A DNA stretch of 64,000 nt from Chloroflexota bacterium (GCA_016223105.1 JACRPR010000091.1:1-64000); one strand, 5' to 3'. Counted from the stretch's first letter, positions 49,002 through 57,700 are shown. Notes: generated from the letters alone by a model not told the origin. Translations and numbers: made by a program.

Positions 49002-49661
49002 TTATTTTTCACGCGCACGCGCGACGATGAACGCGTTCTCCGGCAATTCGGCGACCCACTTGGGATGTTCCATCCGCGCGTACTCTTCGCTCACGACGCC
49101 GCGCACCATCGCGCTGAGCGCGTCGTAAACCAACGTAAAGTACAAATGTCCGATCAAAAGGACGGTCAATCCCAACATCGAAAGATCGTGCGCGATTGCC
49201 GCGAACGCCAAACCCTCCACGCCCAATCGTCCTTTGCCGAACAACAACCCGAACCCCGAAACGGACACGCTGACAAACATTACGAACGTCAACGCGTGAT
49301 GAATTTTTTGTCCGGCATTGATGCGACCCTGGGGCGGCAAATTTTTAGTCGAGCCGAAAAAATACGCGGGCATACACTTGAACCACGCCCAATCATCGCG
49401 CGTGTACGTAAACGATTCCGCGATCAACGCGCGCGCCTGGCGCGGGATCAGAATCACGTACAGGATTGGCAACACCACGAACGGCACAATCGCGATGCGG
49501 TGAATCAATTTTGAAACGCCGCCTGCCGCGAACCAGGAGAGCGGCGCGAAGATGAGCGCGATGCCGCTGAACAAAAGCGCAAAGAACGTAATCACGCCGA
49601 CCCAATGAATCAAGCACTGGGTCTTGGCGTATCGCTGGACGAAACGCGATGACGGATTCAT
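49002..49661 (-). CDS. Cytochrome b561-type gamma subunit (FdnI/PhsC-like)
   Basis: A 219-residue membrane protein with four helices (LIHWVGVITFFALLFSGIALIF, LIHRIAIVPFVVLPILYVIL, ALTFVMFVSVSVSGFGLLFG, LSMLGLTVLLIGHLYFTLVY). His residues in QCLIHWVG, SKLIHRIA, QKIHHALTF and LIGHLYF can ligate two b hemes. It links the Fe-S subunit upstream with the quinone pool. One base separates it from the Fe-S gene. Confidence 0.88.
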   Translation of the reverse strand: MNPSSRFVQRYAKTQCLIHWVGVITFFALLFSGIALIFAPLSWFAAGGVSKLIHRIAIVPFVVLPILYVILIPRQARALIAESFTYTRDDWAWFKCMPAYFFGSTKNLPPQGRINAGQKIHHALTFVMFVSVSVSGFGLLFGKGRLGVEGLAFAAIAHDLSMLGLTVLLIGHLYFTLVYDALSAMVRGVVSEEYARMEHPKWVAELPENAFIVARAREK

Positions 49662-49662
49662 T

Positions 49663-50427
49663 TTATTTTTGATCCTTTCCGATTTGATCGAGCGATTCCG
49701 TTTGGTGATTGCGCGCGTGCTCGCGCAAATGCTGACGCCGCGCGATAATGAATGACGCGCCGGTAACCGCCAACGCGGTCAAACTCAAGCCGACCGACGC
49801 GGGTTGAATCGCGCGTTGCCACACGGTCAAGGTCAACGGCACCTGCGGATTTTCCGGCAAGCCGTACACTTGCGGCTGATCGAGCAAAAGCATAATCAAA
49901 CCGAGTCCGCCCAATTCCGTTTCGCCGTACAAACGCGCCGCGGGGAATCGCGCTTTGATCGTTGCGCGTCGTGCTTGCAGATCCGTAACGATTCGCGCGC
50001 GTTCGCCGAAGCGAAGCGCTTGGCTGGGACAGGTTTGCACGCACCAGGGCATCGCGCCCTCGCTCACCTGATCGAAACACGCGATACATTTCGAAACGTG
50101 TTCGGCGGCGAGCGTCGGAATTTTGAATGGACACGCGTCCGTGCAGTACCCGCACGCGCTACACTTGGCGGCATCAACGACGGTGAGACCGTTCCATTTC
50201 GAGAGCGCGCCGGTCGGACAGACCTGAACACACGCCGCGTCTTCGCAATGAAAACAACGATGATGCGCGAACGAGCCGAAAAGATTTGGAATGTGTCCAC
50301 GCATAAATTTATTCACCGCGATATAGCGCACGTTGTCAGCCAGGTCGTTGCCGGTTTTGCACGCGATTGTGCATGCCGCGCAACCGATACAGCGATCGAG
50401 ATCGAGCGAAAAAGCATAGCGCGCCAT
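49663..50427 (-). CDS. 4Fe-4S dicluster electron-transfer subunit with C-terminal membrane anchor
   Basis: A 254-residue DmsB/FdhB/PsrB-type protein with four clusters: CIGCAACTIACKTGN, CFHCEDAACVQVCPTGALSK, CSACGYCTDACPFKIP and CIACFDQVSEGAMPWCVQTCPS. A C-terminal transmembrane helix (VGLSLTALAVTGASFIIAR) matches FdnH-type subunits that hold the catalytic subunit to the membrane. It carries electrons from the molybdenum enzyme to the cytochrome b. The start directly follows the catalytic gene's stop (TAAATG). Confidence 0.9.
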   Translation of the reverse strand: MARYAFSLDLDRCIGCAACTIACKTGNDLADNVRYIAVNKFMRGHIPNLFGSFAHHRCFHCEDAACVQVCPTGALSKWNGLTVVDAAKCSACGYCTDACPFKIPTLAAEHVSKCIACFDQVSEGAMPWCVQTCPSQALRFGERARIVTDLQARRATIKARFPAARLYGETELGGLGLIMLLLDQPQVYGLPENPQVPLTLTVWQRAIQPASVGLSLTALAVTGASFIIARRQHLREHARNHQTESLDQIGKDQK

Positions 50428-52725
50428 TTATGCCTCCTTGATGAGTCGAACAAAGTTGACGCGCAATCCCGCGCCGCCGCTGATCGGATCGAGCGCATAG
50501 CGCGTTTGAAGCGCGGCATCACTCGCGCCGCGTTGATGCGCGCGTGTTAGTCCGGGCGCGATATGTCCGAAACCGTGAATCAGATACACCGCGTCGGGAC
50601 GAATACCGGGCGTTGCATTGACCCTGATCGAACCACTGCGAACACCGTCCTGGTTTTCCAGCGCGACGCGATCACCAAACCGTAATCCGAGCTTCGCCGC
50701 GATTTCTTCATTGACCCACAGATCATTTTCGGATTCGATCTCGTTGAGCGCGGGCGTGTTCTGCGTCCGCGCGAATGTGTGCAAGGGACTGCGCCCGTAG
50801 AGCAAGCGAAAATAGCCGGCGGGTTGTTCGACGGGCGGTTCGAATTCTGGCATCGCTTTGAGTTTGGCTTTCGCTAACGCGGCGGAATACAATTCGATCT
50901 TTTGGCTCTCCGTCGCAAACGGCGAGCTATTTTCTTTTTCGAAATCTTCCAACCAGGGTTTGCCTTTTTGGATCGCGATGCCATTTTGTTCGCGCAACTT
51001 GGCAAGGTTGAGGTTGATCGAACTGAGCCGCCGATTGAGATATTCTTCCGCGTCTTGCCATTGAAAGAAATCCTCCAAGCCCAAGCGGATGCCGAGCTCG
51101 CGCACGATCCACCACGCGGGTTTAGTCTGCGCGTACGGTTCGACCGCCGGTTCGCGCATCGCGATGTACGGCGTCTTGTGCGAGCAGGTAAACAATTCGT
51201 CATAGCGTTCGAGGTACGTCGCTTCCGGCAAAACGACATCCGCCCAAGCGATGTGATCTTGTGGCAGAACATCAATCGCCATAAAAAAATCGAGTTGTTC
51301 GAGTGCCTGTTTCGTGCGCGCGACATTCGGCAGGGTATGCAACGGATTCGTGCCGTACGCGATCAATCCTTTGATCGGGTAAGGTTCGCCGGTAAGCATC
51401 GGCTCGATCAATTCCTGGATCGCGGTTCCGCCGCGCAAAAATTTTTGACGCGCGCCATCAGCGCGAATTTTGCCCGAAGGTCCGGGAGGCAACACGGCCT
51501 CCTCTCCTGCGGACGCGCTTCAGCCGCCCGCGCTACTTGCGACCGCGAAGGGCGGATGCGAAATTTCCTCCAAGTACGGCGACTTGTTAAAATACATTCC
51601 GCCCGCGCGTCCATACGCGCCGAGAAGCGCGTTGACGATATAGACCGCGCGCATCCGTTGCGTATCGTTGCCGTACCAAACAACGTGACGACCTGGGACG
51701 ATGAGCGCTTGCGGATGCGCGCGACCGAGCGCGCGCGCGGTTTCGCGAATCGAGTCCGCAGACAGATCGGTGAGACGCGCCGCCCATTCCGGCGTAAATG
51801 CTTTGACGTGCTCCGCTAACCGTTCGAACCCAATCGTCCACTTGGATACGAACGCGCGATCAAAAAGATTTTCCGCGATGAGCACATTCATCCACGCTAA
51901 TAAGAGCGCCGTGTCAGTGCCCGGTTTGATCGGAAGCCAATAATCGGCTTTGGACGCGACCGAAGAAAAGCGCGGGTCAACAACGATCACTTGCGCGCCG
52001 CGCACGCGCGCGCTTGCAAAATCTTGCATCATCGTATTGCGCGCATCTTCGCCGATGTGCGTGCCGATGAGCGTCAACACGCGCGCCTGTTCCCAATCCA
52101 CCGGCTCGTGATTACCCAGCGTACGCCCAAACGTGATGAGCGCGGCTTCTTCGCGCGGCGCGGTGCACATCGTTACCGATGGCTTGGCGGAATTGGGCGA
52201 ACCCCACGCTTGCGATAAATAATCGGTGAACCAAAAATCGCCAGAGGTATGTCCAAAGAACGCGATGGATTCCGGTCCATATTGTTCTTTGATCTTGAGC
52301 ATTTGACGCGCGGCATAGTCGAGTGCGTCATCCCAGGTTACGTTTTTGAATTTTGCTTCGCCGCGCGCGCCCGCGCGAATTTGTGGTTGCTTGAGTCGGT
52401 CGGGATCGTAGTTGAACGAAACACCGGCTTGCCCGCGCGCGCAGAGCATCCCACGCGATTTGGGATCCTTGGGATTGCCGTCAATTTTGTACACGCGACC
52501 ATTCACGTTCTTGACGATAATCCCGCAACGCCAGGGACACATATCGCAATAGTTGTAGGTCGTCTTGATTTGATTGGAACGATGCCACGGAATTGTTTCG
52601 CCCCAGCGTCCCAACTCCGCGCCGACCGATTGAAGCGTTGGATCAGCCAACACAAATCCGCCGATGCTTGCGCCGGACGCTTTGAGAAATTCGCGGCGCG
52701 TCAGTTTTGTTTTAGCCCGAGTCAT
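50428..52725 (-). CDS. Tat-exported molybdopterin oxidoreductase with an in-frame UGA at codon 402
   Basis: Restored length 765 residues. The N-terminus TRREFLKASGASIGGFVLA is a Tat signal, so it acts outside the membrane. Fe-S motif CDMCPWRCGIIV...GMLCARGQAG; the Mo ligand is probably Cys in PSVTMCTAPREEAAL; bis-MGD motifs KPGTDTALLLAWMNVL and QDHIAWADVVLPEATYLERYDEL are present. It resembles the polysulfide/thiosulfate/arsenic reductase branch; the electron partners look like FdnHI. The two halves are in one frame, separated only by TGA at 51520-51522 (SSAGG-TGA-SASAGEEAVLPPGPSG). Sec insertion, nonsense mutation and sequencing error are all possible; this codon is not at the Mo site. Confidence 0.8.
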
Positions 52726-52748
52726 ACGCCTTTCCTCTGAATGGTTGC

Positions 52749-52880
52749 AAAATAAAACCTTCCCAGGATTTGGGAAGGCATGCGCTACCTCGATGTGAAT
52801 TCAGCGCGCCGTCGTTCATCCACGAACCGTTTTCGCCGAAAAATCCCGCTCACTGCTGAATTCAACTATTTTTACTTTTC
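52749..52880 (-). promoter_or_regulatory. Structured leader with intrinsic terminator before the molybdoenzyme operon
   Basis: On the minus strand after the promoter, GAATTCAGC pairs with GCTGAATTC (about 52864-52795) enclosing two smaller hairpins. CCTTCCCA-AATCC-TGGGAAGG (52778-52758) followed by TTTTATTTT is an intrinsic terminator 30 bases ahead of the start codon. The order promoter, structured RNA, terminator, gene is that of an attenuator or riboswitch. No known aptamer was recognised. This fills most of the 350-base gap 52726-53075. Confidence 0.55.
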
Positions 52881-52887
52881 ATTCTAC

Positions 52888-52917
52888 ATTATACATTATT
52901 TTGCAACAAAAAGTCAA
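52888..52917 (-). promoter_or_regulatory. Promoter of the molybdoenzyme operon
   Basis: Minus strand TTGACT (52917-52912), 18 bases, TATAAT (52893-52888). Confidence 0.7.
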
Positions 52918-52983
52918 TAAATTACTAATATAATAGTTGGATTATACGTTATTATGGTTGCTTGGTCTGCGCGTGCGGAAATC

Positions 52984-53016
52984 AAAACTCCGGCGTTGGA
53001 TGAACGCCGGAGTTTT
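52984..53016. terminator. Bidirectional terminator behind the XRE-cupin gene
   Basis: AAAACTCCGGCGTT-GGATG-AACGCCGGAGTTTT, a 14 bp perfect stem. Confidence 0.85.
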
Positions 53017-53075
53017 GGGCGAATCGAATTTGACGTGTGGTTAAACCGTTGCCGACGGCGCAAGCGATCCGCGAA

Positions 53076-53771
53076 TTATACGGACGGCGGAAAGTGCCGT
53101 TCAAAGTGGCGTGCGCGGGAATGAGCCGGTTTGTCGAGCGGATACAAAACTAAAAGGGTCTGCGTTGGTTCCGCGTGAATGTTTTGCCAGCGATGCGGCA
53201 GATGCGATTCGAACAAAAGACTATCGCCCGGCTCGAGGAGATAGGGACGGTCTTCAATCGTATAAAGAATCCGTCCGCTCAAGCAGTACACAAATTCGTA
53301 ACCGGTGTGGACGATGGATTGCGTGCCGCTACTCGAATACGGTTCGAGCGTAACGATGAATGGCTCGATGCTGGACGAAGCAACACCCGCCCCCAAATCT
53401 TCGAGTGTGGCGAGTCCAAATTTGGCGCGCGGACGTTGATTTGATTTGGTGTACCCAATGCTGGTCGGCAGAAGATGTGATTCGAAAAACGCGAGGATGG
53501 GCACTTGGAGCGCGGTGGCGATTTGTTGGAGTGTGCTCACGCTTGGCGATGTCTTGCCAGTCTCAATCAGACTAAGCGTATTGACTGCCAAACCACTTTG
53601 CTCCGACAGTTCGCGACTCGTTAGATTGCGTTCCGCGCGCAATTGCTTGAGTCGCTGTCCAACATTCATTTCACTGGTTGGAATTGCTGACGGCGCGATG
53701 TTCAGCGCGCGGCGCGGCGCGCGCAATGCAATGTTCGTAACTCGACTGACTTTTACGCGTTTTTTGGTCAT
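53076..53771 (-). CDS. XRE-family transcriptional regulator with C-terminal cupin domain
   Basis: A 231-residue regulator. After a basic N-terminus, residues 35-95 hold a Cro/CI helix-turn-helix (RLKQLRAERNLTSRELSEQSGLAVNTLSLIE region; the recognition helix is VNTLSLIETGKTSP). The C-terminal cupin (YEFVYCLSGRILYTIEDRPYLLEPGDSLLFE, PHRWQNIHAEP) probably binds a small ligand. Such proteins control small-molecule uptake or degradation genes. The start at 53771 has GAGGAG. A GGTTG-ATA-CAACC palindrome just after its -10 box suggests autorepression. Confidence 0.88.
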   Translation of the reverse strand: MTKKRVKVSRVTNIALRAPRRALNIAPSAIPTSEMNVGQRLKQLRAERNLTSRELSEQSGLAVNTLSLIETGKTSPSVSTLQQIATALQVPILAFFESHLLPTSIGYTKSNQRPRAKFGLATLEDLGAGVASSSIEPFIVTLEPYSSSGTQSIVHTGYEFVYCLSGRILYTIEDRPYLLEPGDSLLFESHLPHRWQNIHAEPTQTLLVLYPLDKPAHSRARHFERHFPPSV

Positions 53772-53793
53772 CTGCTCCTCACTCCAATCAATT

Positions 53794-53806
53794 GGTTGAT
53801 ACAACC
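53794..53806. promoter_or_regulatory. Candidate operator of the XRE regulator
   Basis: GGTTG-ATA-CAACC, a perfect 5+5 palindrome located at the predicted transcription start of the regulator gene. Confidence 0.4.
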
Positions 53807-53809
53807 ATT

Positions 53810-53837
53810 ATTATAGGTGTATCGTCAACAACGTCAA
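53810..53837 (-). promoter_or_regulatory. Promoter of the XRE regulator
   Basis: Minus strand TTGACG (53837-53832), 16 bases, TATAAT (53815-53810). Confidence 0.65.
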
Positions 53838-53959
53838 CTCGCGCGCGACCATGCAAAATGATGATTCATTTGACCAATCGGCAACTCTTTGTTAGACTAG
53901 CCCCGCGTGAAATTCATACACCTCACGCGTTTTTCATTTCGTCCATTCGCCTTCGCACG

Positions 53960-54024
53960 GTCACCCTGAGCAAAGCGAAGGGTCGCGCGTTCCGGTCGGG
54001 ATTCTTCGCTTCGCTCAGAATGAC
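53960..54024. repeat. TGAGC-AAAGCGAAG dispersed inverted repeat
   Basis: GTCACCCTGAGCAAAGCGAA on the left and TTCGCTTCGCTCAGAATGAC on the right. Same family as the element inside hisC. A decayed half copy (GTTGAGCGAAGCGAAACATC) follows the next gene at 55791. Confidence 0.75.
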
Positions 54025-54055
54025 AGGGCGTAACATCAGTTTTCACAGAGATTTA

Positions 54056-55780
54056 ATGCGCCAAATTTTTTTCACCCTGTTGGTTGTCGCGTTCCTCGCC
54101 GCGTGCGAACCCGCGCCGGTGCCGACAACTTTTACCACTCCAACCATTCCACCCAAGCCCGCGTTCACGCCGACGCCCGATCCGCGCCCGCGTGTTTTGC
54201 GAATCAATTTGCCCGCGCGTCCCGATACGCTCGATCCGCAACGCGCGTTCACGAGTTCCGAGCTCGCGATTTTGCAACTCGCGTACGAAGGGTTGACGCG
54301 CGTGGACGCGCAGGGCAAGGTTCATCCCGGCGCGGCGGAATCCTGGGAATTTCGCGACGGCGGCAAGTCGCTCGTGTTTCGCTTGCGCGACAATTTGAAA
54401 CGCGCGGACGGCGCGGCACTCACCGCAAAGGATTTTGAATTCGCGTTGCGCTACGCGCTCGATCCGCGCCTCGGCGCGCCAACGCCGTCGTTTCTCGACG
54501 ATGTGCGCGGCGCGCTCACCGCATACTCGCTCGATCCGAAATCGCGCCCGGATGACATTGATAAAATGTTGAACAACGTCGGCATCAAAGCAATTGACGA
54601 TCAACACTTGCTCGTGTCGTTCGATCAACCGACCGGCTATTGGCTCACGATTGCGTCCACCGCGATTGGTTTTCCGAGCGACAAGGGGAAAATTGATGGC
54701 GACCCGGACGCGTGGTGGCTCAAACCGGAAAATCACACCGGCAATGGCGCGTTCAAAATCGCGGAGATTCAGGACGCGTTCATTCGGTTGATCCCAAACG
54801 AGAATTATTGGGGCGCGAAACCGAAACTCGACCGCATTGAATTTTATTGGCAATCCGAAGCGGACGCGCTCGCGAGTTATCGCAAAGGCGAACTCGACAT
54901 CATCCGAATCGGGATGGATCATTTCGCGCCGGTGCAATCGGATCGCGACCTGGTTCGAAGCCCTGCCGCGCGCGTAACGTACATCGGATTCAATTTGAAG
55001 AAAGCGCCGTTCAGCGACAAGAATGTGCGCCGCGCGTTTTCGCACGCGCTTGATCGCGAAGGATTTGTGCGCGACGTGTTGAGAGGATTGGGCAAGCCGT
55101 ACGTCGGCTGGATTCCGCCGGGCATTCCGGGTTTCGATGATACGGCGACCGCGCCGAATTATGATCCGAACGCGGCGGTGCGCGTGTTGATTGACAACGG
55201 CTATGGCACTGCCGACAAGAAAAAAGTGGATTGCAACAAACTCGGCACGATCAAATTGTCATACAGCAACACACCGCGCACGCAGGTCTTGTTTAGTTTT
55301 CTTGCCGCGAATCTCACCCGCATTTTCGCGTGCCCGGTTTTGCTCGACCCGATTGAGCCGAACGCGTTCCCGGTCATTGTGCGCGATCCGCGCACGACGC
55401 CGCAAATGTTTTTGATGCCCTGGGAAGGTGAGTATCCGCATCCGCAAAATTGGTTGTTTTTGCAAACGTGCAAGGGCGTGTACGCGACGCGGCTCGGTTA
55501 TTGCAACAAGGATTTCGACGCGGCGTTGAGCGCGGCGAACCAGGAATTGGAGTTCGATCAAGCAATTGAAAAATACAAAATCGCGCAACGCATTTTTGTC
55601 GGCGATGGCGCGGCGGCGTTTTTGTGGCACAATGAAAACGCGTATCTCGTCAAGCCGTACGTGCTGGGCGCGCGCGATCACGCGGGCGTGTCCGATTTCG
55701 CGTGGCTCGGACAGTTTGGTCCGATCGCGACCTATTCGATTGATTTGACTCAAGTCGGCGCGGGGTATCCGACGCAATAA
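54056..55780 (+). CDS. Third peptide-type ABC substrate-binding lipoprotein
   Basis: A 574-residue SBP_bac_5 protein. The lipoprotein signal is MRQIFFTLLVVAFLAACEPAP (lipobox LAAC), then a Pro/Thr-rich linker. LRINLPARPDTLDPQRAFTS, GAAESWEFRDGGKSLVFRLRDN, PFSDKNVRRAFSHALDREGFV and a C-terminal region with the peptide-binding lobe follow. The open frame extends 88 codons upstream through a palindromic repeat, but the lipoprotein signal fixes the start at 54056. No permease genes are nearby. Confidence 0.88.
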   Translation: MRQIFFTLLVVAFLAACEPAPVPTTFTTPTIPPKPAFTPTPDPRPRVLRINLPARPDTLDPQRAFTSSELAILQLAYEGLTRVDAQGKVHPGAAESWEFRDGGKSLVFRLRDNLKRADGAALTAKDFEFALRYALDPRLGAPTPSFLDDVRGALTAYSLDPKSRPDDIDKMLNNVGIKAIDDQHLLVSFDQPTGYWLTIASTAIGFPSDKGKIDGDPDAWWLKPENHTGNGAFKIAEIQDAFIRLIPNENYWGAKPKLDRIEFYWQSEADALASYRKGELDIIRIGMDHFAPVQSDRDLVRSPAARVTYIGFNLKKAPFSDKNVRRAFSHALDREGFVRDVLRGLGKPYVGWIPPGIPGFDDTATAPNYDPNAAVRVLIDNGYGTADKKKVDCNKLGTIKLSYSNTPRTQVLFSFLAANLTRIFACPVLLDPIEPNAFPVIVRDPRTTPQMFLMPWEGEYPHPQNWLFLQTCKGVYATRLGYCNKDFDAALSAANQELEFDQAIEKYKIAQRIFVGDGAAAFLWHNENAYLVKPYVLGARDHAGVSDFAWLGQFGPIATYSIDLTQVGAGYPTQ

Positions 55781-55891
55781 CAGCACGTCATGTTGAGCGA
55801 AGCGAAACATCTCGCGCGCAACGCGCGCGCCCCGCGCTCGGCACAGGATGCCACGCGAAAAGTGGTCAAGGATGATGGATTCACAAAAAAT

Positions 55892-55919
55892 TTGACATTT
55901 CAACAAATGTGTGGATAAT
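55892..55919 (+). promoter_or_regulatory. Promoter of the cold-shock gene
   Basis: TTGACA (55892-55897), 16 bases, GATAAT (55914-55919). Confidence 0.7.
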
Positions 55920-55948
55920 GCGCCCCAGTAGCAAGTCTGTGTTTGGGT

Positions 55949-56007
55949 GCGTCTGATAGGATCGCCGGAACGGAATTGCAGTTTCGGCGTTTTTCTTTTC
56001 CAGACGC
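55949..56007 (+). promoter_or_regulatory. Cold-shock leader with terminator-like hairpin
   Basis: CGCCGGAAC (55963-55971) pairs with GTTTCGGCG (55981-55989), followed by TTTTTCTTTT. GCGTCTG (55949-55955) can pair with CAGACGC (56001-56007) around it. The 120-base leader could switch with temperature, as cspA leaders do. Confidence 0.55.
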
Positions 56008-56045
56008 CGGGCACGGAAAATGAGCGTGGAGGGAGGTGAATGACA

Positions 56046-56258
56046 ATGCCAGATCGAAAAACCGGTACCGTGAAATGGTTCAACGCGTCCAAGGGTTATG
56101 GTTTCATCGCCCACGAGGGCGGCAAGGACGTGTTCGTGCACTTTTCGGCAATCGCGTCGGAAGGGTATCGTTCGTTGAACGAAGGCGAGCAGGTCGAGTT
56201 CTCAATTGAGGACAGCCCCAAGGGCCCGCAAGCCGTGAACGTGGTCAAGACGTCATAA
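56046..56258 (+). CDS. Cold-shock domain protein
   Basis: A 70-residue single OB-fold RNA chaperone: [30 protein letters not shown] with the RNP1 (KGYGFI) and RNP2 (VFVHF) RNA-binding motifs, then [21 protein letters not shown] 56046 is preferred over 56040 because GGAGG at 56032-56036 is then at normal distance. Such proteins melt mRNA structure in cold or stress. The long structured leader suggests post-transcriptional control. A terminator follows. Confidence 0.95.
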   Translation: MPDRKTGTVKWFNASKGYGFIAHEGGKDVFVHFSAIASEGYRSLNEGEQVEFSIEDSPKGPQAVNVVKTS

Positions 56259-56285
56259 TCTTTCCACTCTTTACGGTCGAAGCAC

Positions 56286-56315
56286 ACAGCCACCGCGATT
56301 ATCGCGCGTGGCTGT
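56286..56315 (+). terminator. Terminator of the cold-shock gene
   Basis: ACAGCCAC and GTGGCTGT with inner CGCG/CGCG pairs, followed by TTGTTTTC. Confidence 0.8.
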
Positions 56316-56394
56316 TTGTTTTCTCCGACATTTGCGCCGCGTGAAATTTTGTGTTACGATGCGCGCACTCGATTTGATGATTGGGAGTTGTCGT

Positions 56395-57609
56395 ATGCAA
56401 ACAACCTGGAAATTTTTGTTCAATGAATCCGCGCGTGTGTGGAGCGCACTTGTGGCGTTCGCGTTTTTTATCGCGCTGATTGGAATGATGCAACCGATCG
56501 CGCACGCGCAAGCCCCGACGCCGACGCTGGCTGTGCCGCCGAATCCGCAAACGCTCAAAGACCCGTGCGCGCTCGATCCGCGCAACCTGGTTTACAACGG
56601 TTCGCTCGGCGGCGCGTACAACACCAAGTACGGCACGGTCGCGAACGGCTGGACGCCCTTTGTGTTGAGCAAAGCCATTCCAGGTTTTCGCTGGGTCAAC
56701 AATGTTCAGATCGATCCAAACGGATCGCAACAAATTTTTTGGGGCGATAAATTCGACGCCGGGTTGTATCAACAAGTGCCGAATCTCACGCCGGGCGCGA
56801 CGTATTGGTTTCGACTCGGTTATAGTCTCGCGACGCGCTTTGATGGTAGCGATCAACGCGGCAACTCGATTGGCAGAAAAGTCGGCGTGGATCCGCTCGG
56901 CGGGATCGATCCGAAATCGGCGAATGTGCTTTGGGGAGCCGATTTGATGGACGGCACTGTCGCGGTCAATCGTCCCGAAATGACGCTGACGTTTGTCGCG
57001 CGCGCGCGCATCGCGACGATCTTTTTGCGCGCGTTCGTGCAAGAAAATCTCGGCGGCGAAAATCGCGTTTGGTTCGATGCGGTCTGTATGGAAGCGCGCA
57101 CCGATGTTGCCGCCGCGACGCCGACCGTCGCCGCGACCAAACCGGCAGTTGCAACCGCGACGCGCACCGTAACGTCCACTGCCGTTGTTACGCCAACCGC
57201 GATCGTCGCGATCACCGCAACGCCGCGCGTACCGACCGCATCGGCTTCGCCGACACTTGCGCCAACCGTTCCGCCGCCGCCGACCGCCGCGTCGATCCCA
57301 ACAAGTGCGCCGACGCGCGTCGCGGCAATCGCGCCGACGCCAACGCCCGCGCCCACATCGCTCGCCGCGAGTTTGCCCGCGTGGATTCCTATCGCGATTG
57401 TCGTCGCGATTGTTCTCGTGATCGCGGTGATCGCGCTGTTGATCTTGGTGTACTCGCGTTGGCGCGCGACACAAATTCGGCAAGGGCGCGACGCGAAAAC
57501 AATTCCGATTTTGCCGGGCATTGCGTCTCTGCCCAGTTTTATCATCGGACTCGTGATCGGTTTTGGGATCGCGATGATGATCAGCGTTGCAATTTTTTTG
57601 TTGCGCTAA
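56395..57609 (+). CDS. Secreted membrane protein with a carbohydrate-binding-like domain, function unknown
   Basis: A 404-residue protein. Signal peptide or anchor at residues 15-40 (VWSALVAFAFFIALIGMMQPIAHAQ), then a beta-rich domain of about 180 residues (NLVYNGSLGGAYNTKYG, NGWTPFVLS, GLYQQVPNLTPGATYWFRL, RVWFDAVCMEA) like the C-terminal domains that bind sugars on extracellular enzymes. A long Pro/Thr/Ala linker follows, then two transmembrane helices (WIPIAIVVAIVLVIAVIALLI and FIIGLVIGFGIAMMISVAIFLL). ATG 56395 has GGGAG. No specific family is claimed. Confidence 0.7.
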   Translation: MQTTWKFLFNESARVWSALVAFAFFIALIGMMQPIAHAQAPTPTLAVPPNPQTLKDPCALDPRNLVYNGSLGGAYNTKYGTVANGWTPFVLSKAIPGFRWVNNVQIDPNGSQQIFWGDKFDAGLYQQVPNLTPGATYWFRLGYSLATRFDGSDQRGNSIGRKVGVDPLGGIDPKSANVLWGADLMDGTVAVNRPEMTLTFVARARIATIFLRAFVQENLGGENRVWFDAVCMEARTDVAAATPTVAATKPAVATATRTVTSTAVVTPTAIVAITATPRVPTASASPTLAPTVPPPPTAASIPTSAPTRVAAIAPTPTPAPTSLAASLPAWIPIAIVVAIVLVIAVIALLILVYSRWRATQIRQGRDAKTIPILPGIASLPSFIIGLVIGFGIAMMISVAIFLLR

Positions 57610-57620
57610 CGATCAATACC

Positions 57621-57679
57621 GGATTCGACGCTTTAGCGGGTGACATGTTAGACGCGTAACCGCGTAAACGCTCGACTCC
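57621..57679 (+). repeat. Cloverleaf repeat, copy E
   Basis: GGATTCGACGCTTTAGCGGG, centre TGACATGTTAGACGCGT, and ACCGCGTAAACGCTCGACTC. 59 bp, 11 bases after the stop codon. Confidence 0.85.
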
Positions 57680-57700
57680 AATTAATTGTCGAATTTGCAA

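Noticed and set aside
52758-52790. tRNA-Gly fragment in the molybdoenzyme leader (GGTAGCGCATGCCTTCCCAA)
   Set aside because: The phrase resembles a D-arm plus CCC anticodon loop, but the anticodon stem does not pair and no acceptor or T arm exists; the hairpin is better explained as a terminator.
53792-54055. N-terminal 88-codon extension of the third peptide-binding protein
   Set aside because: It crosses a palindromic repeat and the lipoprotein signal starts at 54056, so the extension is not part of the protein.
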